NCBI RefSeq assembly: GCF_000143415.4
Contig: NW_003314335.1
Span: forward strand, 402,113-466,112
Source of the DNA: Selaginella moellendorffii
Lineage: Eukaryota; Streptophyta; Lycopodiopsida; Selaginellales; Selaginellaceae
Direction: 5' to 3'
Length of the DNA stretch: 64,000 nucleotides
Position 1 is the first letter of the stretch; the number at the start of each line of letters is the position of its first letter. A program made the position numbers and the translations under genes. Under the pieces are notes generated by a model. That model searched no databases. It saw only the letters and a program-made list of their open reading frames with translations, and had not been told where the DNA came from. This document shows, in pieces, positions 1 through 10,695 of this stretch.

Positions 1-179
1 TGCCAGTGTTTCCTCTTCCTGTCAGTCGTCGCAGCTGGAAAAGTCTAGAAGGATACCAGAACACTCACCTCGTCCAGACGTAGTTGCAGCATTGGAACTC
101 GGACCAAAGTGGCAAATCCCATCCCCCGCTCTCGAAGCCTACAAGAAAGATCAGCATGGTGATGCTAGAAGAACGTACT

Positions 180-340
180 CTACCCTAGCTTCTTGGCCAT
201 GATTGTGCCAAGGGCCTCGAGGAATTTGTAGTGCTCCGTCCACCTGTCGCGCAACTTTGTGATGGTATATGGCTTGCGGATCTTCCTGACGGCATTGCTC
301 TCCTGCATTTGGCGCTGCTGCTGCGCGATCGAACCTGGAA
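180..340 (-). pseudogene. Fragment of an RVE/LCL-type (CCA1-like) Myb exon
   Basis: On the minus strand this stretch reads RKIRKPYTITK, then RDRWTE, then KFLEAL. This is the start of the single Myb repeat of the REVEILLE/LHY-CCA1-like clock transcription factors, where the family has RKPYTITKSRE-WTEEEH-KFLEAL. Two acidic codons of the expected WTEEEH run are missing. After KFLEAL the frame diverges from the family and stops at 180-182, so the helices that carry the SHAQKYF signature are absent. A short Gln-rich run precedes the Myb segment, as in LCL-type members. No flanking exons were found, so it is probably a captured or broken exon, although the gene could continue to the left of the window. 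Confidence 0.5.
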
Positions 341-599
341 ATATCCCCTAATCGTGCAAAGAACTGACCAATCGTGCAGAGATTTGTTAAGAGAGTAAAG
401 CACCGACCAAGCGGAGCATAGATTTCGAGAACGCACAGATTTCGGCTGAGAACGCAACGCCGGACAGCAAGAACAGAGATACATTTTCATAACAAGACTT
501 CGAATTTTACTATAAATGGGCAAATTACCATAACATATCAGGTTATTCTGGTGTCCCAAAATGCCCAATTCTGGCACTAGTGTACCAGTCATCCTACTT

Positions 600-3290
600 T
601 ATATTGCTTTTATTTGTATAGTATTGCATATACCTTTTAATTAGTTAAGTGAACATTGTTAGCCAATAAGTATTCAATGAAGGACAAGTTTTTCTAACCA
701 AATTTTTATGAGTATAAGAATAAATATATTAATTGGGGTTTAGACCCCTAATTATATACAAGAATGAATGGACCAAATTCAATCCAAATGGACAGTTTAT
801 ATGCTTTAGTACTATAATTAGTGCATTACTTATATACGTACATGTATTTATAAACCTTATACCATCCTCCCCTCTAGAAAATGAAAAGGTGATGATAATA
901 AGTTAGATGGAATATTTAAAGTTTCTGCTAGGCAATTATAAATTACCACAAAAAACTAAAACTTCCATAAAACCATCAACAAAGTTGCTAATAATCATGA
1001 TTGAAATAAAACTCAAAACTATGGCATAAGCATCATAGAATCTTGGTGAATCAATTGCAACTCCGTATATAACTCCCAAATGCTCAAACCAACCACATAA
1101 CTATAACTTTGAATCAAAGCAAGGGACTTTGAAAGTAGTCCATAAAATACCATTAATATAAGTTTGCCTATCAATAGGTTTTTAAGATCACCACTAACTC
1201 AAACTTAGGACCATAAATAGAACAACTATTGTCTTTGTTCAACACTACATATAAGAGGTCAGACTCATTTTATTTGTCTTCCATATCCTTCTTATCCCTT
1301 TTTGAAAGAAAAAAAGTTTTGAAGCATTAACTCCGTTCAAACTCATTGCATTTATCCTCACTCTGTTATCTATGTTTAACTTCACTTTATTATTGCATTT
1401 GTTCAGCTTTACTACATCGAGGTCGGATGTTCCATTCAAACTTGCTATACTCATCTTCACTCCACAATCCATATCATTCTTTCTCACTCCACTATTATAT
1501 TCATTCATCCTCATTTCATTGTCGAGGCTAGACTCCCGTCTATCCCCTTTACCCCCTCCTTAAAAAAAAAAAGTTTGAAATGTTAGAGTAGAAAGGAGAA
1601 AACAAGAAAAAGTGAAGAAAAACAATTATGGAAGAAGAAAAAGTGGATAAAGAAGCATTAGAAAAGGAATTTGTAACAACTAACAATACAGAAATGGAGA
1701 AATCAAAAGAAAGGCATATGCTCAAAATTTGGAAAATAAAGAACTTTCTATCATAAAATACTTCGACCACCACATAAGCAAAAGATTCACATTGCTCAAC
1801 CTCCTCAATACACAACTCGACATTTGAGATGGGAAAATTAATAATAACATTCACATGCTTAAAGGAATATATAAACTCCTTAACAACAATGATAAAGCAA
1901 AGGCTTTCAATGGCATTCACAAATAGGGATATGCATTCAACTTGAAACTTTAGCTAAAGTGATTTAACCCCTGGAATAGGGGAACTCAACAGTAGAACTA
2001 ATCAAAGACTTTGCCAATGAAACAAAAGCAAGATTTTCAACTTCATGCACACTTTCAACATCCAAATTAGTATAAGAAGGACATAAAACACTCAACTCAA
2101 CATTAAATTGAGAATGAGAATTACGAGAGTCACAAATGATTGATGTGCCAAGAGAAGAAAACATTGTAGATAAAGAAGAAATAAAAACATGATAGGGTGG
2201 CTCAAGTCGAGAATTAAAAAAAAAGTTGGGAAAGAAGAGGAAATAAAAAGAAAGGATCAAATGGTAGATTAAAGGTTTGACATCTATCGTGAAATCTCCA
2301 CTTCATCTCTAAAGTTATTTCCATAATAATCAAGTTTATCAAAACAATTTAGAACCTATTCAAGCTCATATATATCATCTTCCCATAAACTCAATTCTTG
2401 AACATTCTCTAAAAACTGAATTACATCATCTATAACTTGCCAATTGATGTCACAATTATGCTTCACATCAACAAAAGATGGCAAAACACTGAGAATAAGA
2501 CAAACTGTGTAATCACATCTCATAAAAGTTTGAGATGGCAACACCCCAAGAATGGGCAAAACACAAAATGATCACACTTTACAACACCAAAAGTTCAATC
2601 CAACAGAATAACATTAGTAGCCTCAAGTGATATATTGTTTGATCGATGATGGTGTGACGTGGTAGAAAAAGAGAATACAATGCAGATAAAAAGAAAGAGC
2701 AAATCTAAGCACAACAATAGCTATTCTAGATCTTGTAAAAAGTTAATATAGATCTAGATCTAAAAGAGAATAAAGAAATAAAAGCAACAAAACAAAAAAC
2801 ACAATCCCAAAAATTAGAGTAAAGCACTGCTAAAAAGCTTTGCTCTTCATGGACAAATTATAATGCCCTTCACTTCCATGAATATGAGTTCTCGGGATAT
2901 AAAAATAGGTATATTAATTGGGGTTTAGACTCCTATTTATATACAAGAATAGATGGACTGAATTCAATTTCAAATATGCTTTAGTACTATAAATAGTGTA
3001 TTAACTAGGTAGAAACCTTATAGTTATAATTAAATCAAATGATATTTTATTCAGTTTAAAGAAATATTTAAAATAATAATAAAAATAAAATAATTTATTT
3101 TAAAATGAAAAAAACAAAAAAATGCAATTAAACTCATTCAAAAGGTTATTACCTTCTTAACTCTATCTTGCATTAGATTTTAAATAATAACTGAATATGT
3201 TTAAAATTTTATTATGCCTAACTAAAAATATGCTCAAATTAAACAAACAGTTTGTTCCAGCTTTAAAAATAATAAGTTTTATGCAATTTA
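600..3290. repeat. AT-rich repeat region, first copy of a non-coding dispersed repeat
   Basis: No gene was found. The stretch at about 850-1560 is similar in order and orientation to about 4370-5170, so this is one of two direct copies of an old repeat. About 725-860 resembles about 2905-3010 (both contain an ATTAATTGGGGTTTAGAC-like block followed by a TATATACAAGAAT block), which would fit a pair of degraded terminal repeats around a roughly 2.2 kb element. Open frames here are short and match nothing I recognise. Confidence concerns only the repeat relationship. Confidence 0.5.
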
Positions 3291-4117
3291 AGCATCAACC
3301 TTAGTTTCCCAAATACTAAATCCTTTATTATTCTTAATGATTAGCTTTCCATTAGTTTCAAGATGAAGCATACAAAATATACCAGTCTTTGCAGTATTTG
3401 TAGACCATATACTTTGTTTATTAATAATATCTTCAATTATTACATAACAATTACAGAGATTTACTCTATATTTATTATTATCTGAAATTAAAAAATTCTC
3501 AGATATGATATATAAGCCAGATAGTTTTAGAGGACCATTTATTATTGTTGATCTATATGGGTAACAGTATGATTTATCAGAATCAATAATATTATTTAAA
3601 ATATCTGGTGGTGGATATGTATTGCCAGGTAAACCTTTAGATATTCTAAACTAGGAAATGGTTCATCAGGATTTTTTTTAGGACTTCCAAGTGCTATAAC
3701 ATCTATTGAAAAATATCTATATGCTGTAATAATCATTCCTACACCATAAAGACGTGCATGATATTCTACAAGTTGTAACATTTGTAAAAATGTATCTCTT
3801 AAATATTGTGTAAGAAATGAATAATCAGGTGGAAGAGATGGACAATTAACATTTCGTACACCTGTAGGAAATATGTAAATTCTTATTATAACTTGTTGAT
3901 TAACCAGCAGCAATACTATCATAAATAAAATATCCATTTGGACCAGGTGTAATCAATCTATTATCATCAATACTTTCAATTAAACGTCTCAAATTATTTA
4001 CTATAATAGCTATATGATGTGTGCCAAAATGAGCATGCCACCAAGCCATCTAGTCTGTGGTGGTTGTGCAAAGCAAAATACAAAGAAAAATATAAATATT
4101 ACTAATCTATAAACCAT
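3290..4117 (-). pseudogene. Broken secreted lectin gene with a bulb-type (GNA-like) mannose-lectin domain
   Basis: A minus-strand coding relic interrupted by about three frame changes. It opens at 4117 with a good signal peptide (MVYRLVIFIFFFVFCFA, then QPPQT). The next segment (WWHAHFGTHH, later IYIFPTGVRNVNCPSLPP and YHARLYGVGMIITAYRYFS) belongs to no family I can name. The last third has the beta-prism pattern of GNA-type lectins: NFLISDNNKYRVNLCNCYVI, then SIWSTNTAKTG, then CMLHLETNGKLIIKNNKGFS followed by IWET. The mannose-binding QxDxNxVxY motif is degraded. Codon use is extremely AT-rich, unlike the GC-rich genes at 7-13 kb, which fits decay by C-to-T change or a foreign origin. Introns could explain one break but not all of them. 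Confidence 0.5.
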
Positions 4118-4289
4118 ATTTGGTTATCAGAAGATGGTCAATGAAATTAAATACCTAGATTTTGACTAGAAAGTACTACACAAACATACAAAGATGGAAA
4201 AGGAATGACAATATCAAGGACACTCTTTTTACTTGAAACCTAGGTTTTGGGTTTAAGGTTTAAATATTTAACTTTTCCACGGTTTAGAC

Positions 4290-5345
4290 TATACATGAAT
4301 GGATGGTATATATATATATATATATAAAACTATAATTAAATATATTACCTAGACAAGGTAGTACATATATTTATGTATTTATAAACTTTACACTATCCTG
4401 GCTCTAAAAGATGAAAAAGTGATGACAATAAATTGGATGCAACATTTGAAATTTCTATTAGGTGACTATAAATTGCTATAAAAACTTGAAACTCTCATGA
4501 AACCATCAATATAGTTGCTAACAACCATGATAAAAATAAAATATAAAGTCATAATACAAACTTTAAAATCTTAATAAACCAAATGGAACTCCATGTGTAG
4601 ATACTAAATGTTTGAACCAAACTCAAAGCCATATCTGTGAATTAAAGAAAGGGACATTAAGGGTAACTATAGTCCACAAAACACCATTACAGCAAATGAT
4701 ATCTCATATTTAAATTTATTTGTTGTCCATCCTCCAAAATTACCATTAACTTAAACTTATGATTATCAATAGAACTTTATCACCTCTTTCCTTTAGTTAA
4801 CCTTCAAAACTTACATTAACTCAAACTCATGACTTTCATTACTCATTTAATATTGCCTATGAGAAGTCATATTCACTCCATTTATCCTCTACATACTCGT
4901 TGTCCCCCCTTGAATGTAAAAAAGTTCTAAAGCATTGGCTTTATTTTGATTTACTATATTTGTTTCTATGTCATCTATATTTGGCTTCACTTTATTATCA
5001 TATAAATTTAGTCTCATTGCATTGGGACTGAATATTCTATTTATATCCATTGTGTTCATCCTCACTTCACAATTCATATTATATCCTTGTTTCAATATAG
5101 TATCTACTTGTCTTCACTCTATTGTTAGAGTTACACTCTTATTCATCTTTTCTACCTTCTCCTCATAAGAAAAAACGTTTGAAATGTCAAGATATAATGG
5201 AAAAAGTGAAAAAACGAAGGAAGAGATATTATAAAAGAAGAAAAAGTACATAAAAAATATTTAAAAAGAATTTTTTAATAACTATCAAAAAGAAAATAGA
5301 GAAAAAGAAGAAGGAAATATGCTCAAATTTTGGATATAAAAAAAC
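4290..5345. repeat. Second copy of the AT-rich dispersed repeat
   Basis: Similar to about 850-1730 in the same orientation. Shared blocks include the GATGAAAAAGTGATGA-like segment near 4409 (compare 883), the ACCATCAA--AGTTGCTAA segment near 4503 (compare 973) and the CTTCACTTTATTAT segment near 4985 (compare 1380). A (TA)n tract lies at about 4310-4325. No protein-coding content was recognised. The copy is interrupted at 5346 by an LTR-like insertion. Confidence 0.5.
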
Positions 5346-5539
5346 TATAAACAACCAAAGAGAATGACTCAAAAAATAATCTAATGGAATTCAAATATAA
5401 AATGAAAAGCCTATGAATAAAAATGCACTTTTTTTTGCAATTGATTAAGAGTCTTAAAATACTTGGGGTTAAATATATTTGGGTTTGAATAGTACTAGGC
5501 TACGTAACTTTTTAAAAAGTTTAAATTTAGGAGTTTACA
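5346..5539 (+). mobile_element. Heavily mutated solo LTR of the 21.7-kb TRIM family
   Basis: This 194-bp stretch aligns end to end with the LTRs of the TRIM at 21731-22263. It starts TATAAACAACCAAAG (TRIM: TGTAAGCAACCAAAG), has TTGGGTTTGAATAGTACT in the middle exactly as in the TRIM, and ends GGAGTTTACA (TRIM: GGAGCTTACA). Most differences are C-to-T or G-to-A, as expected from long-term deamination of methylated cytosines on both strands. No second LTR or internal region is next to it, so it looks like a solo LTR. The other copy of the host repeat (near 1735) runs through without it. No target duplication could be recognised. Confidence 0.65.
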
Positions 5540-6841
5540 AGGATTATCAAAGTAAAAAAGGTTGGATAATATAGGAAATCTTGTTATAGAAAACTTCAAT
5601 GGATATATAATTTAAATAAAATAAAACTTAACATTGGTGTAATATAACATGTAAAAACAAACATTTTTAATTATACAAGATTTAAATTTGTTCTATTAAA
5701 CATTACCATAATAAAATAATTAGTTTTTGGCTTGTATAATATGTTGTAGTGAATATTTCTTGAATATGCTTAAATATTCTAAAATTAATAATGTTATTCA
5801 ATTCAATAATAATTTTAAAGTAAAATTCAGGAAAAGTTAAATTTGAAACTTGTATTGTGTATGCTAGAGTAATCTTGTAAAAATAAGGTTAAAAAATTAT
5901 TATTTTTAACTTTAATTTATATTTAGAAAAGATAAATAATGTTGTTTAAAATGCATAACAAATTATTTTAATACAATAAAAGTTATTCAAGTGTGTAAAA
6001 GGTGGTATATGTCATGAATATGTTTGTGGAAAGATAAAAATGTAAAAATTTTATGAAATCAAAAGAAGAGAAGAAATTTTATTGTCCTACAAACATTTTT
6101 AAAAAAGTTTGTTAAAATATATTTGCCATGATGCATATGAAGAGGAAATTTTTAATTAACGCAAATTTAGTTATTTTTCTTTTTGATGGGATCTTTGATC
6201 AAGCTATCCAGTGCTTTCTCAATTAATTTTTCACCAAGGAATTTCAAGGGGGCTATGGAGTTGTTAAGATTTTTTAATATAAGAGCTCAAAATGCAGCGA
6301 AATTATACCAATGTGGTACTCTAAATACAAAAATTTAAATATTTTACTTTTTAATAAGTTTTTAACTTTAAAAGTTAAAAACTTACTAATAGTTTTTTAA
6401 GTTTGAAAAATTGTTAGCAAGTTTCTAATGTTAAAAAACTATAATATAGTGTTAGGAGTCTCTCACATCCATAAAATAATTGGAGAATATTTTTTAGACA
6501 TTAAATTTATTTTAAAATTATAAATTCAGATTAAACTGTGATTTTAAGGAATTACATTGAATTGTTACTAATGCTTTGTTACTAGATGGACATGTAGTCT
6601 ATATATAGCAACATTGTTCTGAAAGAAAATTATTTAAGAAATTTATATTATACCCAGCTGGGCACCAAATTACCCTTATAAACATGGGCAACCATCTAAT
6701 CGGCTCCTGGTGCCACTGCTCCGTCTTAGCCTTCCAGTAATTCTTTGAAACTCCAGCCGATGTAAGAAAAAACGTATTAATTAGCTCCGCTTTCGAATCG
6801 ACAAAATAAAGAAGACCATCTCTATACATACACGAATCTCT
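5540..6841. other. AT-rich intergenic stretch, no gene recognised
   Basis: Low-complexity AT-rich DNA. A short minus-strand open frame at 6599-6829 lies just downstream of the phosphatase gene and could be part of its 3' end or an alternative last exon, but matches no known family. Nothing else is supportable. Confidence 0.4.
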
Positions 6842-7952
6842 TCAAGAACGCGCACGCTCTGCACGAAAGAAACACCAACCAGAGTTTAAACAGAGAAGAA
6901 AGGACGAGTTGATAGCAAACTTACGCCATTCTTGAAGAGATTTTCGGTGAGCGGAGTTGACACTGATCTTTGGGCGGTGTCGCTTGATCAGACTCTCGCC
7001 TTCCTTCCAATCGTCCACCACGCCCAGTGCCACCAGCAGCGCGCACATAACAGCCACACTACGCCCATGACCTGTTCACCAACAAGAAGCATCCAAATCC
7101 TCAAAGTCCTGCCAGCCAAGAGCAAAAATCCAAATGCACGTAGATAAAAATCCGAGGAAGAAAGAGGAAAAGATCATCAATGCTGAAATAGAAGAGGAAC
7201 AACATGCCAATCAAAAATATGCTGAAAGAAGACAATCAAAACATTACTTTCGACTGTATCAACCTGGATTGTAATCGCCAAACAAAGAAAGAAGAAGAAA
7301 ACCAAGAAGAACGGAGTCTAGGTGCTTGGATGGAGAGAAGAAAGAGTGCTATCAAATCTGCTTGGATGGAGAGAAGAAAGAGTGCTATCAAATCTACTTG
7401 GATGGAAAGCTTACCTTTGGCACAGTGGATGAAAACGGGATGGCTCTGGGAGCGCTGGAGGAGAGCCCAGCGCACGGCTAGCTCAATGCTCTCTGGCGAT
7501 AGCGCTCTGGTATCCCAGGCCGGGACGCACAGATAGGGAAGCTCCAACCCCACCGTCCTGGGCAGCTCGTTGGTGCAATCCAAAATCGCGGGATTGCCCG
7601 GAGGGATGTGCTCGCGCTGGAACGGCCACGCGCCCACGAACAATCCATCGCAAACCTCCGTGTAGGTGGCCTCGAGCCCCGCGCGCCGGCGGAATCGGAC
7701 GTAGAGCCGCGTACCGGCGAGGTAGGGATAGAAGAGGAAAGAGCTCCAGATCGGGAAGGAGCCGCGCGAGGATTTGGCGAGGATGCGCGGATTATCGATG
7801 CGCGGGTGGGAGAAGAGCGCTACAGTGAATCCGATGAGCGACGTGTGGAGGAGAGGGAGGAGGAAGATCCGGTTGCTGACGACGCCGAGCAATGCCGCCC
7901 CCGCCGCGAGGATCAGCGCCGCGGGAATGCCCACTGCTAGTGAAAGTCCCAT
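6842..7952 (-). CDS. Plant DSP-like protein tyrosine phosphatase with N-terminal membrane segments
   Basis: Two exons (7952-7415 and 7071-6842) give a 255-residue protein. The first 50 residues form two hydrophobic, probably membrane-spanning segments. Then come a FVGAWPF segment and PPGNPAILDCTNELPR, typical of a plant dual-specificity-phosphatase-like family. The intron falls inside the catalytic loop; splicing AAAG to GTCATGGG restores HCAKGHGRS, a perfect HCX5R signature (Cys177, Arg183). The second exon continues with MCALLVALGVVDDWKEGE and a HRKSLQEW C-terminal motif. Phosphatase activity and membrane location are inferred from the family; the substrate is unknown. The C-terminus is uncertain: a GTAAGT right after the QEW codons (near 6926) could be a donor to a further exon. 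The intron starts with a 36-bp tandem repeat. Confidence 0.8.
7324..7406. repeat. 36-bp tandem repeat, about 2.3 copies, inside the phosphatase intron
   Basis: The unit beginning GCTTGGATGGAGAGAAG is present at 7324-7359 and again at 7360-7395 without a visible difference, followed by a partial third copy to 7406. It lies immediately inside the intron next to the 5' splice site (donor at 7414-7413 on the minus strand). Because 36 is a multiple of three, unspliced transcripts stay open through the repeat and encode a repeated LLSIQADLIALF peptide. Confidence 0.85.
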
Positions 7953-8217
7953 GAAGAACCCTAAAACCAGAGTAACTTTACTCTTTAGAAGTATATACTT
8001 TATTTCTAGGGTTCGAAGAACTGTACTTTTAGGGTTCTTCGGATAACTTAGAAGTATATTCTAAATCACCTATACAAGTAACTTCTTACAAAGCAAAGTG
8101 GGATTCGAGGTTCTTCCTTCTGCGAATTTCACTTAGCGCTACAAGGTTAGCTCATCACAACAAAAAAGCTTCTCCGGATCACTCTAGCTCGCTTAAAAGA
8201 TATCGATCGACGAATCT

Positions 8218-9495
8218 TTACCTTTGGCGAGGACAATACTCGAGAACTTGCACGGACGCTGGATCCTTGGGGCCACAGCCATCCATGAGCGACAGTGGTG
8301 TATTATACACGACCCACCATTTGCGTACGAGCTCTTTCACGTCCTTACGATCCATGTTTGCGACCTCTCCGGTGTAAGCCCAAGGCTTGGATCCCTGTCG
8401 CCATCGAGTAAAAGTTTTCAATCGATTCCCCAAGCTTGAAGGAAGCTTTTCGAGCTAGACAAGAACTTAGAAACTCTGAAAATTACCGTAGCGCAGTAGT
8501 GGATCACTTTGGTCTTGGCCAGGTTGACGTTCTCGGGGTGCCTCCACAGCATCGCCAGCACCAAGTTATACGCGTTTGGAACCGGCCGGAAGGCGTCCTG
8601 GAAGAACAGGTTGAGGAAATCCTGCCATGGAGCAGCAAAGATTCACTCAGTGTTTCTCGAGAGAAAAGTTTTGAGCTTTACCTGTTCTGCGAATGGCGTG
8701 GGGGGATTCTTGGCCAGGGCTTCGATCATCCGGCCGAAAGTCTTGCTGTTCGGCTCGAAGACGAACATCCCGGCATTGAAGTACGGCTTTGGGGGCTCGC
8801 CGAGGGCGAAGTTCCAGGGGACTCGGTCGGGGCACTGCTGGCAGTAGCCGAGCTTGAACTGGGGAGTGTGGCTCCACGTCTTCTCGCAGAAGCAGTCTTT
8901 CACGGCGGTGAAGGATCCGGGCGGCGAGAGATCGAAGAGCTCGTCGATGTTCTCGAAAACCATCATGTCCGCGTCGAGATACAAGAGCTGATCGTAGTCC
9001 TCGAACTGGACAAGAACGCCCAAGTATACATTAGTTCTCTAGAGGATTCGAGAAGATCGCCACAAATAAAAAGGGAGAGAAGAGAGCGAACAAAGAAAAC
9101 CAAGAACGCAAGAAACACAAGCAGCGACACGAATCCGATCGAAAGACGACCGCTTTGAGGAACCCAGTAGCGAATCCGTGGCGGAAAAGAGAGAGCTCAC
9201 TCACCTCCCACATCCGGAGCTTGGAGTAATTGATGACATAGTGGGGCATCGCGAAGGCGCAGACTCCCGGCGGCGGGAGAACCGGCTGGATGGATCGCAC
9301 ATTGCAGCCGTGCGCGAGGAGGAGATCGGTGTGGCGGCGCGGGACATCCGGAAGAACGCTGACGATGAGCTCGTATCTCGAGTCGACGAGGCGCAGGCTC
9401 TTGGAGAGGCCGATCACTCCTTTGATGTAATCGCCATCGCCGGCGAGGAAGGTGACAAAGGCCCGCCGCTTCTCTTCGCCTTGTTGAGGCATCAC
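8218..9495 (-). CDS. GolS: Galactinol synthase (GT8 family)
   Basis: Transfers galactose from UDP-galactose to myo-inositol to make galactinol, the donor for raffinose-family oligosaccharides; expected in the cytosol. Four exons (9495-9205, 9005-8682, 8621-8487, 8394-8218) give 308 residues. Family blocks occur in order: AFVTFLAGDGDYIKGVIGL, MPHYVINYSKLRMWE, LLYLDADMMVFENIDELF with the metal/nucleotide-binding DxD at 108-110, CFCEKTWSHTPQFKLGYCQQ, FNAGMFVFEPN, PPTPFAEQDFLN and GSKPWAYTGE. The start is taken as the first of two adjacent Met codons. Length is slightly below the usual 320-345 residues. The C-terminus (VQVLEYCPRQR) lacks the APSAA-type hydrophobic pentapeptide common in seed-plant enzymes. 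It lies 266 bp from the phosphatase gene on the same strand. Confidence 0.93.
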
Positions 9496-9979
9496 ACAGG
9501 GAGGAGAAAGGAGAAGAATTTGTAAGGTATCTTCTATGGATCTTTTTTGGCTTTAAGCATTCCGGTGATCTAATCGGAATGGACAGGTGGCAGTATTTCC
9601 CAAGGCTTTGGGTTAATTATATTCCCGGAGAATCTAGCAGCATCTATTTCTTTTGCCCTGTCGGATATCTGGCCAAGTGGCCCTAGATAGTATGGTTACG
9701 ATGTACTTTATTATTTTTTAATTTTTGATCGACGGTTGTAATTTTTTTTAAAAAAGTAAGGATGCACTAAAGAGTGAAAATTTAAAGCAATTGTTACTTT
9801 TTTTATATTTTGACAGTTAGAGGAAATACAGAAAGTAAGGCTTTTAAATATTTATTTGTCTTTTATGACCAATAAATTACATATATTTAAATTGTAAATC
9901 AAATAGGAGCTATTATTGACATATAAACATATAAATGTTTTTAGTTGCTGAAGTATTTTCTAATTATTGCACCCATACA
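9496..9979. other. Intergenic region between galactinol synthase and the CVNH gene
   Basis: This 484-bp region lies between divergent genes and so should hold both promoters. It is GC-balanced to about 9690 and AT-rich beyond. No named regulatory element was recognised with confidence. An in-frame upstream ATG for the CVNH gene lies at 9935. Confidence 0.4.
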
Positions 9980-10432
9980 ATGATTCTAGTGATTATGCTT
10001 TTGCTAATACTAATTCCTTTGGAGGTAATTAATTTTAGCTTGTTCATTTTCAGGAGTGCTTTTGAAATTTTAACAAAGTTTTAACAGGCTGGACAGTTTT
10101 CAAAGACGTGTTATAACGTAAGACTGTGGTACCATGGGGAGCTGTGGGCAAACTGTGAGCCTTCTAAGCAATCAAGCAAAATTTCTCTAGACAACTACGT
10201 ATCCAATGGCAATGGCAAGATGGCTGTGCCTGGGAATGGTTTCTCCCAATACTGTTATCTCTTCCAAATTTTTGACATAAACACTAATAATCCTGAGGAT
10301 GCCGAGAGGCCTCCAAAAGGACTTGGAGCTTGGTGCAAGAATGAGCACAACAAGGATGAGTGGTCTAGTATTGTCCTTGACGACTACATAGAAAACATTG
10401 ACGGAAATATCCAATGGACTGGCCCAATCTAA
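9980..10432 (+). CDS. Secreted cyanovirin-N homology (CVNH) lectin
   Basis: Two exons, 9980-10024 and about 10088-10432, give 129 residues; splicing GAG|GTAATT to AACAG|GCTGGA keeps the frame. Exon 1 encodes a hydrophobic signal peptide (MILVIMLLLILIPLE). The mature part is a two-repeat CVNH domain: AGQFSKTCYNVRL starts repeat 1 and KISLDNYVSNGNGKM ends it; FSQYC starts repeat 2, and SSIVLDDYIENIDGNIQW ends it. Cysteines at 23, 38, 71 and 98 match the two disulfides of cyanovirin-N. Repeat 2 carries an insert of about 12 residues (TNNPEDAERPP region). CVNH proteins bind high-mannose glycans and are known from cyanobacteria, fungi and some ferns; secretion and sugar binding here are inferred. 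The exon 2 start could be off by two bases. A start at 9935 is also possible. Confidence 0.72.
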
Positions 10433-10695
10433 CATAGAACAAGTGAGTGCTTTTTATTCACTAACACACCATCTAAGTACTAAAGCCTAGCGAAATTATA
10501 ATATTAATATTACAATAATAGATATAAAAGTAACTAAATAGTGAATATATGACCACAAAATTTTGCATAGTTCAATATTGTAAAAGCGAGCATAAGTAGA
10601 GAATATTCTCACTGCCGAAATTAGGTAAAGCACGAGATAATTTTTCAAATTCAAACTGTGCCCTGTTTTTAGGGTTCTTGCGAGAAGAATGAGCA
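10433..10695. promoter_or_regulatory. Short intergenic region containing the pTAC2 promoter
   Basis: Only 263 bp separate the CVNH stop from the pTAC2 start codon. The distal part is AT-rich and the last 60 bp contain a TTTTTAGGGTTCTTGC block (TTTAGGGTT is a telo-box-like motif frequent upstream of plant housekeeping and organelle-gene-expression genes). No clear TATA box was seen. Confidence 0.4.

Noticed and set aside
6640-6665. CCCAGCTGGG palindrome considered as another Helitron end
   Set aside because: It is not followed by CTRR-T in either orientation.
7324-7406. Direct repeats considered as a CRISPR-like array
   Set aside because: Eukaryotic context, no spacers between units, only 2.3 copies.
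7608-7940. Plus-strand Arg/Glu-rich frame opposite the phosphatase
   Set aside because: Antisense of the GC-rich first exon; composition is explained by the coding strand.
8436-9158. 240-residue plus-strand frame over galactinol synthase
   Set aside because: It runs antisense across three exons and two introns of a clear gene and matches nothing.
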